Positions 1 to 6,985 of a stretch of DNA of 13,920 nucleotides are shown here, one piece after another. The first letter of the stretch is position 1; every line of letters starts with the position of its first letter. The notes beneath the pieces are model-generated. The model did no database searches, had not been told where the DNA came from, and saw nothing but the letters and a program-made list of their open reading frames with translations. Location of the stretch: assembly GCA_002402965.1 (NCBI GenBank), contig DHGW01000075.1, positions 10,514 through 24,433 of the forward strand, read 5' to 3'. The DNA is from Bacteroidales bacterium UBA4788 (GTDB taxonomy: Bacteria; Bacteroidota; Bacteroidia; Bacteroidales; VadinHA17). Both the position numbers and the translations under genes were made by a program.

Positions 1-3000
1 TCAGCCGGCGGGTTTCTGAAGGAGTACCAGGTTGACCTGAAGCCGGAAGCGCTCAAGGCATATAATGTATCCGTGATGGATGTAATGAATGCGGTGAAGC
101 GAAGCAACCTTGACATCGGGGCCGAGACAATCGAACTTAACAACGTTGAGTACATCATCCGCGGCCTGGGATATGTCAAAAGCCTGAACGACCTGGAACT
201 CTCTGTGGTAACCGTTCGTGAAAATGTGCCCGTCCGTATCAAAGACGTTGCCATGGTCAGCTTTGGCCCGGCACCGCGACGAGGTGGCCTTGACAAGGAA
301 GGATCGGAAGCAGTCGGAGCCGTAGTGGTTGCGAGGTATGGCTCAAACCCCATGGAGGTGATCAACAATGTCAAGACGAAAATCAGGGAGATTGAAGCAG
401 GGTTGCCACAGAAAACCCTGCATGACGGAACAGTCTCAAAGGTGACAATCGTTCCCTTCTATGACCGCACGGGCCTGATAAAGGAAACGATAGGCACGCT
501 CGAATCAGCTCTCTCACATGAAATTCTCATCAGTATCATTGTAATCATTGTGCTTGTCATGAACCTGAGGGCATCACTCATTGTGGCAGCGCTGCTGCCG
601 ATAGGTGTCCTGATGACTTTCATCCTGATGCGTTTTCTGGGAATTGATGCCAATATAGTGGCACTGTCAGGTATTGCAATTGCAATCGGCGTGATGGTTG
701 ACATCGGGATTGTTGACGTGGAAAATATACTCAGGCACCTTGAGATGCCCGATAACCGTGGAATAAAAGGCAAGAAACTGATGCGGGTCATATATGAGGC
801 TACAACCGAGGTCAGGGCAGCGGTGGTAACCTCCATCGCGACCACAATCGTAAGCTTTCTGCCTGTATTTGCGATGCAGGCCCAGGAAGGAAAACTGTTT
901 CATCCGCTTGCCTGGACCAAGACTTTCGCTCTCATATCCGCATTTATCCTTGGTATTGTTGTTTTACCCACACTGGTTCATCTCTTCTTTAACATCTCAT
1001 TTGACCGGAAGAAAATAAGAATTACATGGAATGCGCTCCTGATTGCTGCCGGCTTTGTTTTTGCCATAGTGTGGAAGTCATGGCCGGCACTTGCACTGGT
1101 GGCTGTCGGAGTCAATAACCTGCTTGACCACAAATGGCCGGTCAGGCGAAAAGAGTACCCAAACTACATTAATATCTTAATCACAGTCTTGTTCGCTACA
1201 TGGTACCTTTCTGCAGAATGGCTGCCGCTCGGGGCACACAACAGCGGGTTATCCAATTTCCTTTTTGTTTCAGGAACAGTTACGGTCATTCTGCTGGCGT
1301 TAATGTCAATGGTCAGATACTATGAGCAGATACTCCGGTGGGCACTGGAGAACAAACGCAAGTTCCTGATCATACCTGGCCTGACCTTGCTTTTCGGTCT
1401 TCTTGTGTGGCAGGGTGCTGATAAGCTATTTGGATTCATTCCGGGCGGTGCAGAAAAGCTTGGGTGGAAGAATTTTCGTCAGACCTCCTTCTGGCAGAAT
1501 GCGGTTGCCGCTTTCCCGGGTTCAGGCAAAGAGTTTATGCCCTCACTGAATGAGGGTTCTTATCTCCTTATGCCAACAAGCATGCCGCATACCGGCATCA
1601 CAATGAACCTCGAATATATAGAGACACTCGATAAACGGCTGTCTGCTATCCCTGAGGTCGAGATGGCCGTCGGTAAATGGGGCAGAGTCAGTTCAGCTCT
1701 TGATCCGGCACCGGTTCAGATGTTTGAAAACACAATAAATTACCGCTCCGAATACATCCTCGATGAGAACGGACACAGGATGAGGTTTAAGGCGAACAAA
1801 AACGGCGATTACCTGCTGACCGGTGAAAAAACTTTTAATCCTTCTTCCGGAGAGTTCCGGCTAATTCCGGCAGACAGCCTGATTCCTGACAGGAAGGGAG
1901 AGTATTTCAGGCAATGGCGTCCCCACATAAAGAAACCGGATGATATCTGGAACGAGATAGTTAAGGTAACCGATATACCCGGACTGACATCAGCCCCGAA
2001 GCTGCAACCGATAGAAACGAGACTGGTCATGCTGTCAACCGGCATGCGTGCCCCGATGGGCCTGAAGGTATATGGTCCGGACCTGAATTCAATTGAAGAG
2101 GCCGGTCTGATCTTTGAAAAGGCACTGAAGGAAGTTCCTTCCATAAAATCATCATCGGTTTTCTACGACAGGGCCGTAGGGGCACCGTATCTCGAGATAA
2201 AGCTGAACCGTGAGGCAATGGCCCGGTACGGAATGTCTGTAGGCGAGGTACAGGAGATCCTTCAGGTGGCAGTTGGCGGAATGGTGCTTTCCACCTCAGT
2301 CGAAGGCCGGGAAAGGTTTCCCCTCAGGGTGCGTTATGCCCGCGAGCTGCGCGACAACCCGGAAGAGCTGAAAAGAATACTTGTGCCGGCTATGAACGGA
2401 ACCCAAATCCCCCTTGGGAATATTGCAGATATAAATTATACCAGGGGAGCCCAGATGATCAGGAGCGAAGATGCATTCCTTGTAGGGTATGTCATTTTCG
2501 ACAAGACTGAGGGCACCGCAGAGGTAGATGTGGCGGAACAGGCAGGAGAGATGCTGATGAGTAAAATCAGCTCCGGAGAGATTTTACTTCCGGCAGGCGT
2601 AACATTCAAGTTTGCAGGCAATTACGAGAATCAGCTCAGGGCAACTAAAAGGCTGGCACTTGTAATCCCGGTCAGCCTTCTAATAATACTCCTTCTGCTT
2701 TATCTGCAGTTCCGGACAGTCACTGCCTCATTGATCCATTTTTCCGGCGTGTTTGTCGCTTTTGCGGGAGGCTTTATCATGCTTTGGCTTTACGGGCAGG
2801 ATTGGTTTCTCAACTTCCAGGTTGCAGGTATAAACCTTCGTGACATGTTCCAGATGCACACAATTAATTTAAGCGTAGCTGTCTGGGTGGGCTTCATTGC
2901 CCTGTTCGGGATTGCCACCAATGACGGGGTTCTGATGGGTACATACATTCACCAGGTATTCGAAAAGCTGAAACCGTCAACTGTTCATGAGGTAAGGGAG

Positions 3001-3282
3001 GCGGTTGTTATGGCAGGCAGGAAAAGGGTTCGTCCCGCCATGATGACCACAGCCGTAGCAGTTATCGCCCTGCTGCCTGTTCTTTCCTCAACAGGCAAGG
3101 GCGCTGATATTATGGTCCCGATGGCAATCCCAACCTTCGGAGGCATGATAATACAGGTGATGACAATCTTTGTTGTTCCTGTCTTTCAGGCTATCTGGAG
3201 AGAACGGGCAGTATCACATACTAACAGGCTGTCAGTTCAGAAAATCAATAATCAAACGGAAGATGAAAACAGCATTTTATAA
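1..3282 (+). CDS. cusA: CusA-like Cu(I)/Ag(I) RND efflux pump, 5'-truncated by window edge
   Basis: Inner-membrane, proton-driven heavy-metal efflux (HME-RND) pump that would pass periplasmic or cytoplasmic metal to an adaptor and outer-membrane channel. The frame is open from base 1 (SAGGFLKEYQVDL, a conserved CusA stretch), so the start lies upstream; 1093 residues are present and roughly 150-200 are missing. TM4 carries GIAIAIGVMVDIGIVDVEN, with the conserved relay Asp at 700-702. By remembered alignment to E. coli CusA, all three metal-site methionines are present: LLM at 1570-1572 (M573), PAPVQM at 1720-1722 (M623) and RLVM at 2029-2031 (M672). That favours Cu(I)/Ag(I) over Zn/Co/Cd. It is longer than E. 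coli CusA (1047 aa): there is extra hydrophobic sequence around 1010-1330 and an extra periplasmic stretch around 1735-1930. TM10 and TM11 relay residues differ from E. coli. The 3' end overlaps the next gene by 20 bases, indicating one operon. Confidence 0.93.
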   Translation, partial: SAGGFLKEYQVDLKPEALKAYNVSVMDVMNAVKRSNLDIGAETIELNNVEYIIRGLGYVKSLNDLELSVVTVRENVPVRIKDVAMVSFGPAPRRGGLDKEGSEAVGAVVVARYGSNPMEVINNVKTKIREIEAGLPQKTLHDGTVSKVTIVPFYDRTGLIKETIGTLESALSHEILISIIVIIVLVMNLRASLIVAALLPIGVLMTFILMRFLGIDANIVALSGIAIAIGVMVDIGIVDVENILRHLEMPDNRGIKGKKLMRVIYEATTEVRAAVVTSIATTIVSFLPVFAMQAQEGKLFHPLAWTKTFALISAFILGIVVLPTLVHLFFNISFDRKKIRITWNALLIAAGFVFAIVWKSWPALALVAVGVNNLLDHKWPVRRKEYPNYINILITVLFATWYLSAEWLPLGAHNSGLSNFLFVSGTVTVILLALMSMVRYYEQILRWALENKRKFLIIPGLTLLFGLLVWQGADKLFGFIPGGAEKLGWKNFRQTSFWQNAVAAFPGSGKEFMPSLNEGSYLLMPTSMPHTGITMNLEYIETLDKRLSAIPEVEMAVGKWGRVSSALDPAPVQMFENTINYRSEYILDENGHRMRFKANKNGDYLLTGEKTFNPSSGEFRLIPADSLIPDRKGEYFRQWRPHIKKPDDIWNEIVKVTDIPGLTSAPKLQPIETRLVMLSTGMRAPMGLKVYGPDLNSIEEAGLIFEKALKEVPSIKSSSVFYDRAVGAPYLEIKLNREAMARYGMSVGEVQEILQVAVGGMVLSTSVEGRERFPLRVRYARELRDNPEELKRILVPAMNGTQIPLGNIADINYTRGAQMIRSEDAFLVGYVIFDKTEGTAEVDVAEQAGEMLMSKISSGEILLPAGVTFKFAGNYENQLRATKRLALVIPVSLLIILLLLYLQFRTVTASLIHFSGVFVAFAGGFIMLWLYGQDWFLNFQVAGINLRDMFQMHTINLSVAVWVGFIALFGIATNDGVLMGTYIHQVFEKLKPSTVHEVREAVVMAGRKRVRPAMMTTAVAVIALLPVLSSTGKGADIMVPMAIPTFGGMIIQVMTIFVVPVFQAIWRERAVSHTNRLSVQKINNQTEDENSIL

Positions 3283-4714
3283 TAGAATACTGATAGCAAT
3301 AATTATTGTCACTGCTGCTTCCGCTGAGATGAGAAGCCAGAACCTGCCTGATTCACTGGCAGGTTATCTGGGGATCGCAGCAGAGAATAACCCGGCAGTA
3401 CAACAGAAGCTATTCGAATACCAGGCTGCGCTTCAGAAGGTTCCACAGGTGGGCAGCCTTCCTGATCCTCAACTGAATGCAGGCGTCTTTCTAAAACCCA
3501 TGGAACTGATGAGCGGGAACCAGGTTGCTGATTTTCAGCTGATGCAAATGTTCCCGTGGTTCGGGGTACTGAGGAATGCGAAGGACGAAATGAGCCTTAT
3601 GGCAAATGCAAGATACGAGCTGTTTCGTGATGCCAGAGCAGAAGTTTATTATGATGTTCAGAGAGCATGGTACGAGTTATTCAGGATCCGTGCCGGGAGA
3701 AGAATAGCTGAAAAGAATATCAGTCTGCTAAGAACTATAGAGCGACTTACGCTGGTGAAGTATAAATCGCCGTCTATGGGGAGCAATACGCAGAAGCAAC
3801 CAGGGGCCGGGATGTCTGAAGTTTCGCAGGGCGGAGCACCGGGGAGTTCATCAGGTATGCAGAACATGAACGGAAAAACACCCGGCCGGTCAATTCCTGT
3901 CCCGGCCAGTAGTGCAACCGATATGTCTTCCTCATCGATGGGTCCCTCCTCCGGAGGGTCGCGACTCTCAGATCTTTACAGGGTACAGATTGATATCCTC
4001 GGACTTGAAGACAGGATAGAATCGCTGAAGACCCAGGAAAGAACCCTGACTGCACAGATGAACAGCCTCCTTAACAGGGATCCCCTTTCACCTGTTTATG
4101 TGGACACGGTTCTCCGCACACATTCCTTGCCTTTCCCTGATGAGGCACTCCGGGACAGCATAATGGCAAATAATCCGATGCTGACAATGCTTGAATATGA
4201 GAATCAGTCACTTGAGGCAAAAAAGAAAATGGTGGAAGGAATGAGTTATCCCATGGTGGGCATCGGCGTAAGCTACTCACTGATCAACAAGAGCTCCATG
4301 TCCACCTCATTCATGAACGGAGATGATATGGTTATGCCCATGGTGTCTGTCACCCTCCCGGTTTACAGGAAAAAATACAAAGCAATGAAAAACGAGGCAC
4401 AATTACTGCAGACGGCCACAGAGCAGGCTTACCTGGAAACCGTGAACTCCCTCACGACTGAATTCTACAGTGCCCTGCAGATGTTTCAGGATGCATCACG
4501 GAAAACCAGGCTATACGAGAGTCAGGGAAAGCTTGCCTCCGGTTCGCTCGATCTTATCCTGAAAGATTTTTCAACCTCCTCCTCCCCGCTAACTGATGTT
4601 CTAAGGATGCAGCAGGAGGTCTACGAATATGAGCTTAAACTTATTGAAGCCAATGCCGATATGAATATTGCAGCTGCATGGATCACACGACTGATGGCAT
4701 CTGCCAATAAATAA
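3263..4714 (+). CDS. TolC/CusC-like outer-membrane efflux channel with Met-rich insert
   Basis: Outer-membrane factor expected to form the trimeric exit duct of the module 1 pump. I chose ATG 3263 (MKTAFYNRILIAIIIVTAAS) because it starts a good signal peptide; the frame stays open upstream, but the extra residues are encoded inside the pump gene and would hide that signal. The protein is 483 aa, typical for the family. Two TolC-like helical repeats are visible: residues about 30-270, with the DPQLNAGVF and FPWFGVLRNAKDEM motifs, and about 290-480, with PLTDVLRMQQEVYEYE. Between the first long helix pair, residues 169-234 are low-complexity Met/Ser/Gly/Pro with six methionines (172, 184, 199, 202, 221, 226). 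This replaces the short turn usually found there, and the module 2 channel lacks it. It lies between the pump and the adaptor, a cusA-C-B order. Family is clear; the role of the insert is inference. Confidence 0.9.
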   Translation: MKTAFYNRILIAIIIVTAASAEMRSQNLPDSLAGYLGIAAENNPAVQQKLFEYQAALQKVPQVGSLPDPQLNAGVFLKPMELMSGNQVADFQLMQMFPWFGVLRNAKDEMSLMANARYELFRDARAEVYYDVQRAWYELFRIRAGRRIAEKNISLLRTIERLTLVKYKSPSMGSNTQKQPGAGMSEVSQGGAPGSSSGMQNMNGKTPGRSIPVPASSATDMSSSSMGPSSGGSRLSDLYRVQIDILGLEDRIESLKTQERTLTAQMNSLLNRDPLSPVYVDTVLRTHSLPFPDEALRDSIMANNPMLTMLEYENQSLEAKKKMVEGMSYPMVGIGVSYSLINKSSMSTSFMNGDDMVMPMVSVTLPVYRKKYKAMKNEAQLLQTATEQAYLETVNSLTTEFYSALQMFQDASRKTRLYESQGKLASGSLDLILKDFSTSSSPLTDVLRMQQEVYEYELKLIEANADMNIAAAWITRLMASANK

Positions 4715-4719
4715 TAAGT

Positions 4720-6387
4720 ATGACTGAAATGGAAAAACAAAATAAATCACAGATATCCCGGCTGTTCTCCAACAGGTACCTGAATTACAGCCTGTTTATT
4801 CTCGCCGGCTTTTTTCTTGGCTGGCTCATCTTTCGCAACGAAGACGGTCATGATCATGAGACGGATCAGGCTTCAGAAGTGACGCAGGAGACAACCTGGA
4901 CCTGCTCAATGCATCCGAACATCAGGGTACCCGAACCAGGGGACTGCCCCATCTGCGGTATGGATCTGATTCCCCTTCTGCAGGGCGGCCCGGCAGGCAT
5001 TGATCCTGACGCAGTTCATCTGACGAAAGAGGCTGCTGCCCTTGCACGTGTACAGACAACAATCACATCAGGGCAGGTACCTTTCAGGGAGGTGCGGCTT
5101 TACGGCAAAGTGCAGGCTGATGAAAGATTGCTGCAGAGCCAGGTGTCACACGTCTCGGGCAGGATAGAGAAGCTGTTTGTGAATTTTACCGGAGAAAGTG
5201 TAAGAAAGGGACAGGTGCTTGCCCAGGTCTATTCCCCGGAACTCATTTCCGCACAGCAGGAACTGATTGAGGCATCCACTGCAAAAGATACCCGGCCTGC
5301 AATCTATGAAGCCGCAATTGAAAAACTGCGTCAATGGAAGATAACTGATGAACAGATCACAACCATTGAGCAGTCAGGCGTTACGCAGTCTTTGATTGAT
5401 GTCGTCTCAAATACAAACGGTATCGTTATCTCCAAACTTGTGAATCCCGGAAACTACATATCACAAGGGACCCTGCTATTCGAAATTGCAGATCTTTCAG
5501 GACTATGGGTACTCTTCGATGCCTATGAGAGTGATCTCCGGTTCCTGAGGAGAGGGGAAAAACTCACATTCACAGTCGAAGCATTTCCGGGTGAAAAATT
5601 CACCGGGACTATAGTGTTTATTGATCCGGTCATTGATCCGGTCACCCGGGTGGCGAAGGTGAGGGTTGAAACCCGGAACAGTTCAGGCAGGCTTAAGCCG
5701 GAAATGTTTGTTACCGGCATTGTTTCAACAATTCTGCACGAATTCAGCAAAAACCTGGTTATTCCGAAATCAGCAGTTCTTTGGACCGGGAAACGGTCAG
5801 TTGTATATGTGAAGCAGGCCGGGACTGAAGAACCGGTATTCAGGATGCGTGAAATAGAACTGGGTCCGGCGCTCGGAGGCAGTTATGTCGTGGTTTCAGG
5901 CCTGGAAGAGGGAGCGGAGATTGTCACCAACGGCACCTTCAGTGTTGATGCTGCAGCCCAGCTTGCAGGCAAGCCGAGCATGATGAATCCGGTCGGCGGA
6001 GTATCGTCTTCAGGGCATGATCACGGTAAAGTGTCCGGATCAGATCAGGAAGGCGGGAGTAAGGCAGAAACAGTTACAGATCACGTTACCATGTCAGGTG
6101 CTGAGATCAAATCCCCTGCCAGTACCGGCCATGCGGAATTCAGGGTTGAGGGACTGTGCGAGATGTGTAAGGAGAGGATTGAGACTGCGGCAAAATCAGT
6201 GCACGGAGTAGAGTCAGCAGAATGGAATGCTGAAACAAAACAACTGCACCTCAGCTTTGACAAATCACATGCAAATATCGATGATATCAAAAAGGCTATA
6301 GCTGACGCCGGCCATGATAATGACAAATACCGGGCATCCGACGAGACCTATAACAGCCTGCCCGAGTGCTGCCTCTATCGTAAATGA
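4720..6387 (+). CDS. cusB: CusB-like RND periplasmic adaptor with HMBD and HMA domains
   Basis: Membrane-fusion adaptor linking the CusA-like pump to the outer-membrane channel. The 555-residue layout is: an N-terminal anchor (about 22-38); a short HDH-containing linker; a heavy-metal-binding domain at about 59-86 with TCSMHP and CPICGMDLIP (C62, H65, C76, C79); the adaptor core at about 100-420, with lipoyl-like halves VSGRIEKLFVNFTGESVRKG and NGIVISKLVNPGNYISQG, then beta-barrel and membrane-proximal parts (IDPVIDPVTRVAKVRVE); a His-containing linker (GHDHG); and a C-terminal HMA-like domain at about 471-555 with the CEMC metal motif (C480, C483) and a CC pair (550-551). The core has no obvious long coiled-coil hairpin, as in E. 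coli CusB. It starts 6 bases after the channel gene; Met4 (4729) is an alternative start. Soft-metal-binding domains at both ends support copper/silver handling. Confidence 0.92.
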   Translation: MTEMEKQNKSQISRLFSNRYLNYSLFILAGFFLGWLIFRNEDGHDHETDQASEVTQETTWTCSMHPNIRVPEPGDCPICGMDLIPLLQGGPAGIDPDAVHLTKEAAALARVQTTITSGQVPFREVRLYGKVQADERLLQSQVSHVSGRIEKLFVNFTGESVRKGQVLAQVYSPELISAQQELIEASTAKDTRPAIYEAAIEKLRQWKITDEQITTIEQSGVTQSLIDVVSNTNGIVISKLVNPGNYISQGTLLFEIADLSGLWVLFDAYESDLRFLRRGEKLTFTVEAFPGEKFTGTIVFIDPVIDPVTRVAKVRVETRNSSGRLKPEMFVTGIVSTILHEFSKNLVIPKSAVLWTGKRSVVYVKQAGTEEPVFRMREIELGPALGGSYVVVSGLEEGAEIVTNGTFSVDAAAQLAGKPSMMNPVGGVSSSGHDHGKVSGSDQEGGSKAETVTDHVTMSGAEIKSPASTGHAEFRVEGLCEMCKERIETAAKSVHGVESAEWNAETKQLHLSFDKSHANIDDIKKAIADAGHDNDKYRASDETYNSLPECCLYRK

Positions 6388-6461
6388 GAGCAAACATCAA
6401 AAGGTACTATCGAATAATGTTTTAAATTTTTCGTTATAATTGCACTGATTCTAATTTAATT
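6388..6461 (+). promoter_or_regulatory. AT-rich intergenic gap, candidate promoter
   Basis: This 74-base gap separates module 1 from the His-rich gene and is much more AT-rich than the flanking module 1 coding sequence. TATAATTG at 6435-6442 matches 7 of 8 positions of the Bacteroidota -7 consensus TAnnTTTG and lies 19 bases before the ATG. No convincing TTTG -33 element is seen at the expected spacing. The 9-mer TAATGTTTT (6415-6423) recurs in the next gap. No terminator hairpin is evident, so read-through from module 1 is possible. Confidence 0.3.
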
Positions 6462-6893
6462 ATGATAAGAAGGTTAACAGCCATTTTGTTTTTTATGCTG
6501 GCCAGTATATTGTTGGTGGCTTATGCTGTTGTACCACATCATCATCACAATAAACAGATTTGTCTTGAAAGATCTCATTGTATTCATGATGATCTTAAGA
6601 ATGAGCATGGCACAAACTCTGGCAGCCACAGTCATGACGGAGAAAATAACCATGATGATTGCGTTTTAAAAGACCCGGTTGTAGTATTATCAAATCAGTG
6701 GAAAACTGATTTCAGATTTATTAATGAAACAGACCGTTCAGGTCCTGACGGATTTCACGATAACCTTCTGAGCACCAGCAAAGAATTTCTGATTCCAGTA
6801 TTGTCATCTTATGTTTATGAGCGGGTCACAGACAGCTTATATCCATCTCTTGTCGCTGCTTCCCTGGGACTAAGGGCACCCCCTGCTGTTTAA
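6462..6893 (+). CDS. Small His-rich exported or membrane-anchored protein, possible metal chaperone
   Basis: A 143-residue protein beginning MIRRLTAILF: two Arg and a hydrophobic stretch (about 5-24) form a signal peptide or N-terminal anchor, without an obvious lipobox. Next comes HHHH (26-29), then a short His/Cys/Asp-rich segment to about residue 70 (His 39, 42, 49, 56, 58, 64; Cys 34, 40, 67). The rest has no recognised domain and ends with a segment containing YPSLVAASLGLRAPP. It resembles small His-rich proteins that sit next to CzcA-type operons in Bacteroidota (possibly DUF6769; I cannot confirm the family). Its position just before the second pump and its ligand content suggest periplasmic metal binding or delivery, which is inference. 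The initiation region is AT-rich with no clear Shine-Dalgarno. Codon structure, signal-like N-terminus and lack of overlap with other genes support it as real. Confidence 0.8.
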   Translation: MIRRLTAILFFMLASILLVAYAVVPHHHHNKQICLERSHCIHDDLKNEHGTNSGSHSHDGENNHDDCVLKDPVVVLSNQWKTDFRFINETDRSGPDGFHDNLLSTSKEFLIPVLSSYVYERVTDSLYPSLVAASLGLRAPPAV

Positions 6894-6985
6894 GTTTCAC
6901 CGTTGATTTGATGCGTTTATAACATTAGTAATTAATGTTTTGTCGCATTTTTATCTTCTGTTTCATTGTCTAAACAAGCAGTAAA
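6894..6985 (+). promoter_or_regulatory. Intergenic gap with 7-5-7 inverted repeat, candidate operator/promoter
   Basis: This 92-base AT-rich gap lies before the module 2 adaptor. It contains a perfect inverted repeat: AACATTA (6921-6927), spacer GTAAT, TAATGTT (6933-6939), 46 bases before the start codon. Its right arm extends into TAATGTTTT, a 9-mer also found in the previous gap. The repeat could be an operator for a dimeric repressor or part of a promoter. The AT-rich arms could also pair by chance. No clear -7/-33 pair and no GC-rich terminator were found. Confidence 0.3.

Noticed and set aside
459..845. Minus-strand open frame of 128 codons inside the pump gene
   Set aside because: It lies fully antisense to conserved TM-encoding sequence and its product has no recognisable domain; treated as a shadow.
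3170..3262. Upstream extension of the module 1 channel gene inside the pump gene
   Set aside because: It would add 31 residues before a normal signal peptide and overlap the pump by over 110 bases; ATG 3263 fits far better.
3774..4055. Minus-strand open frame opposite the Met-rich insert
   Set aside because: The low-complexity coding strand creates chance openness; no start context or protein features.
6921..6939. Inverted repeat as a transcription terminator of the His-rich gene
   Set aside because: The stem is almost all A/T and no proper T-tract follows directly; an operator-like site is the more useful reading, still weak.
6388..6985. Riboswitch or small RNA in the two gaps
   Set aside because: The gaps are short (74 and 92 bases), AT-rich and show no recognised riboswitch core or GC-rich folded structure.
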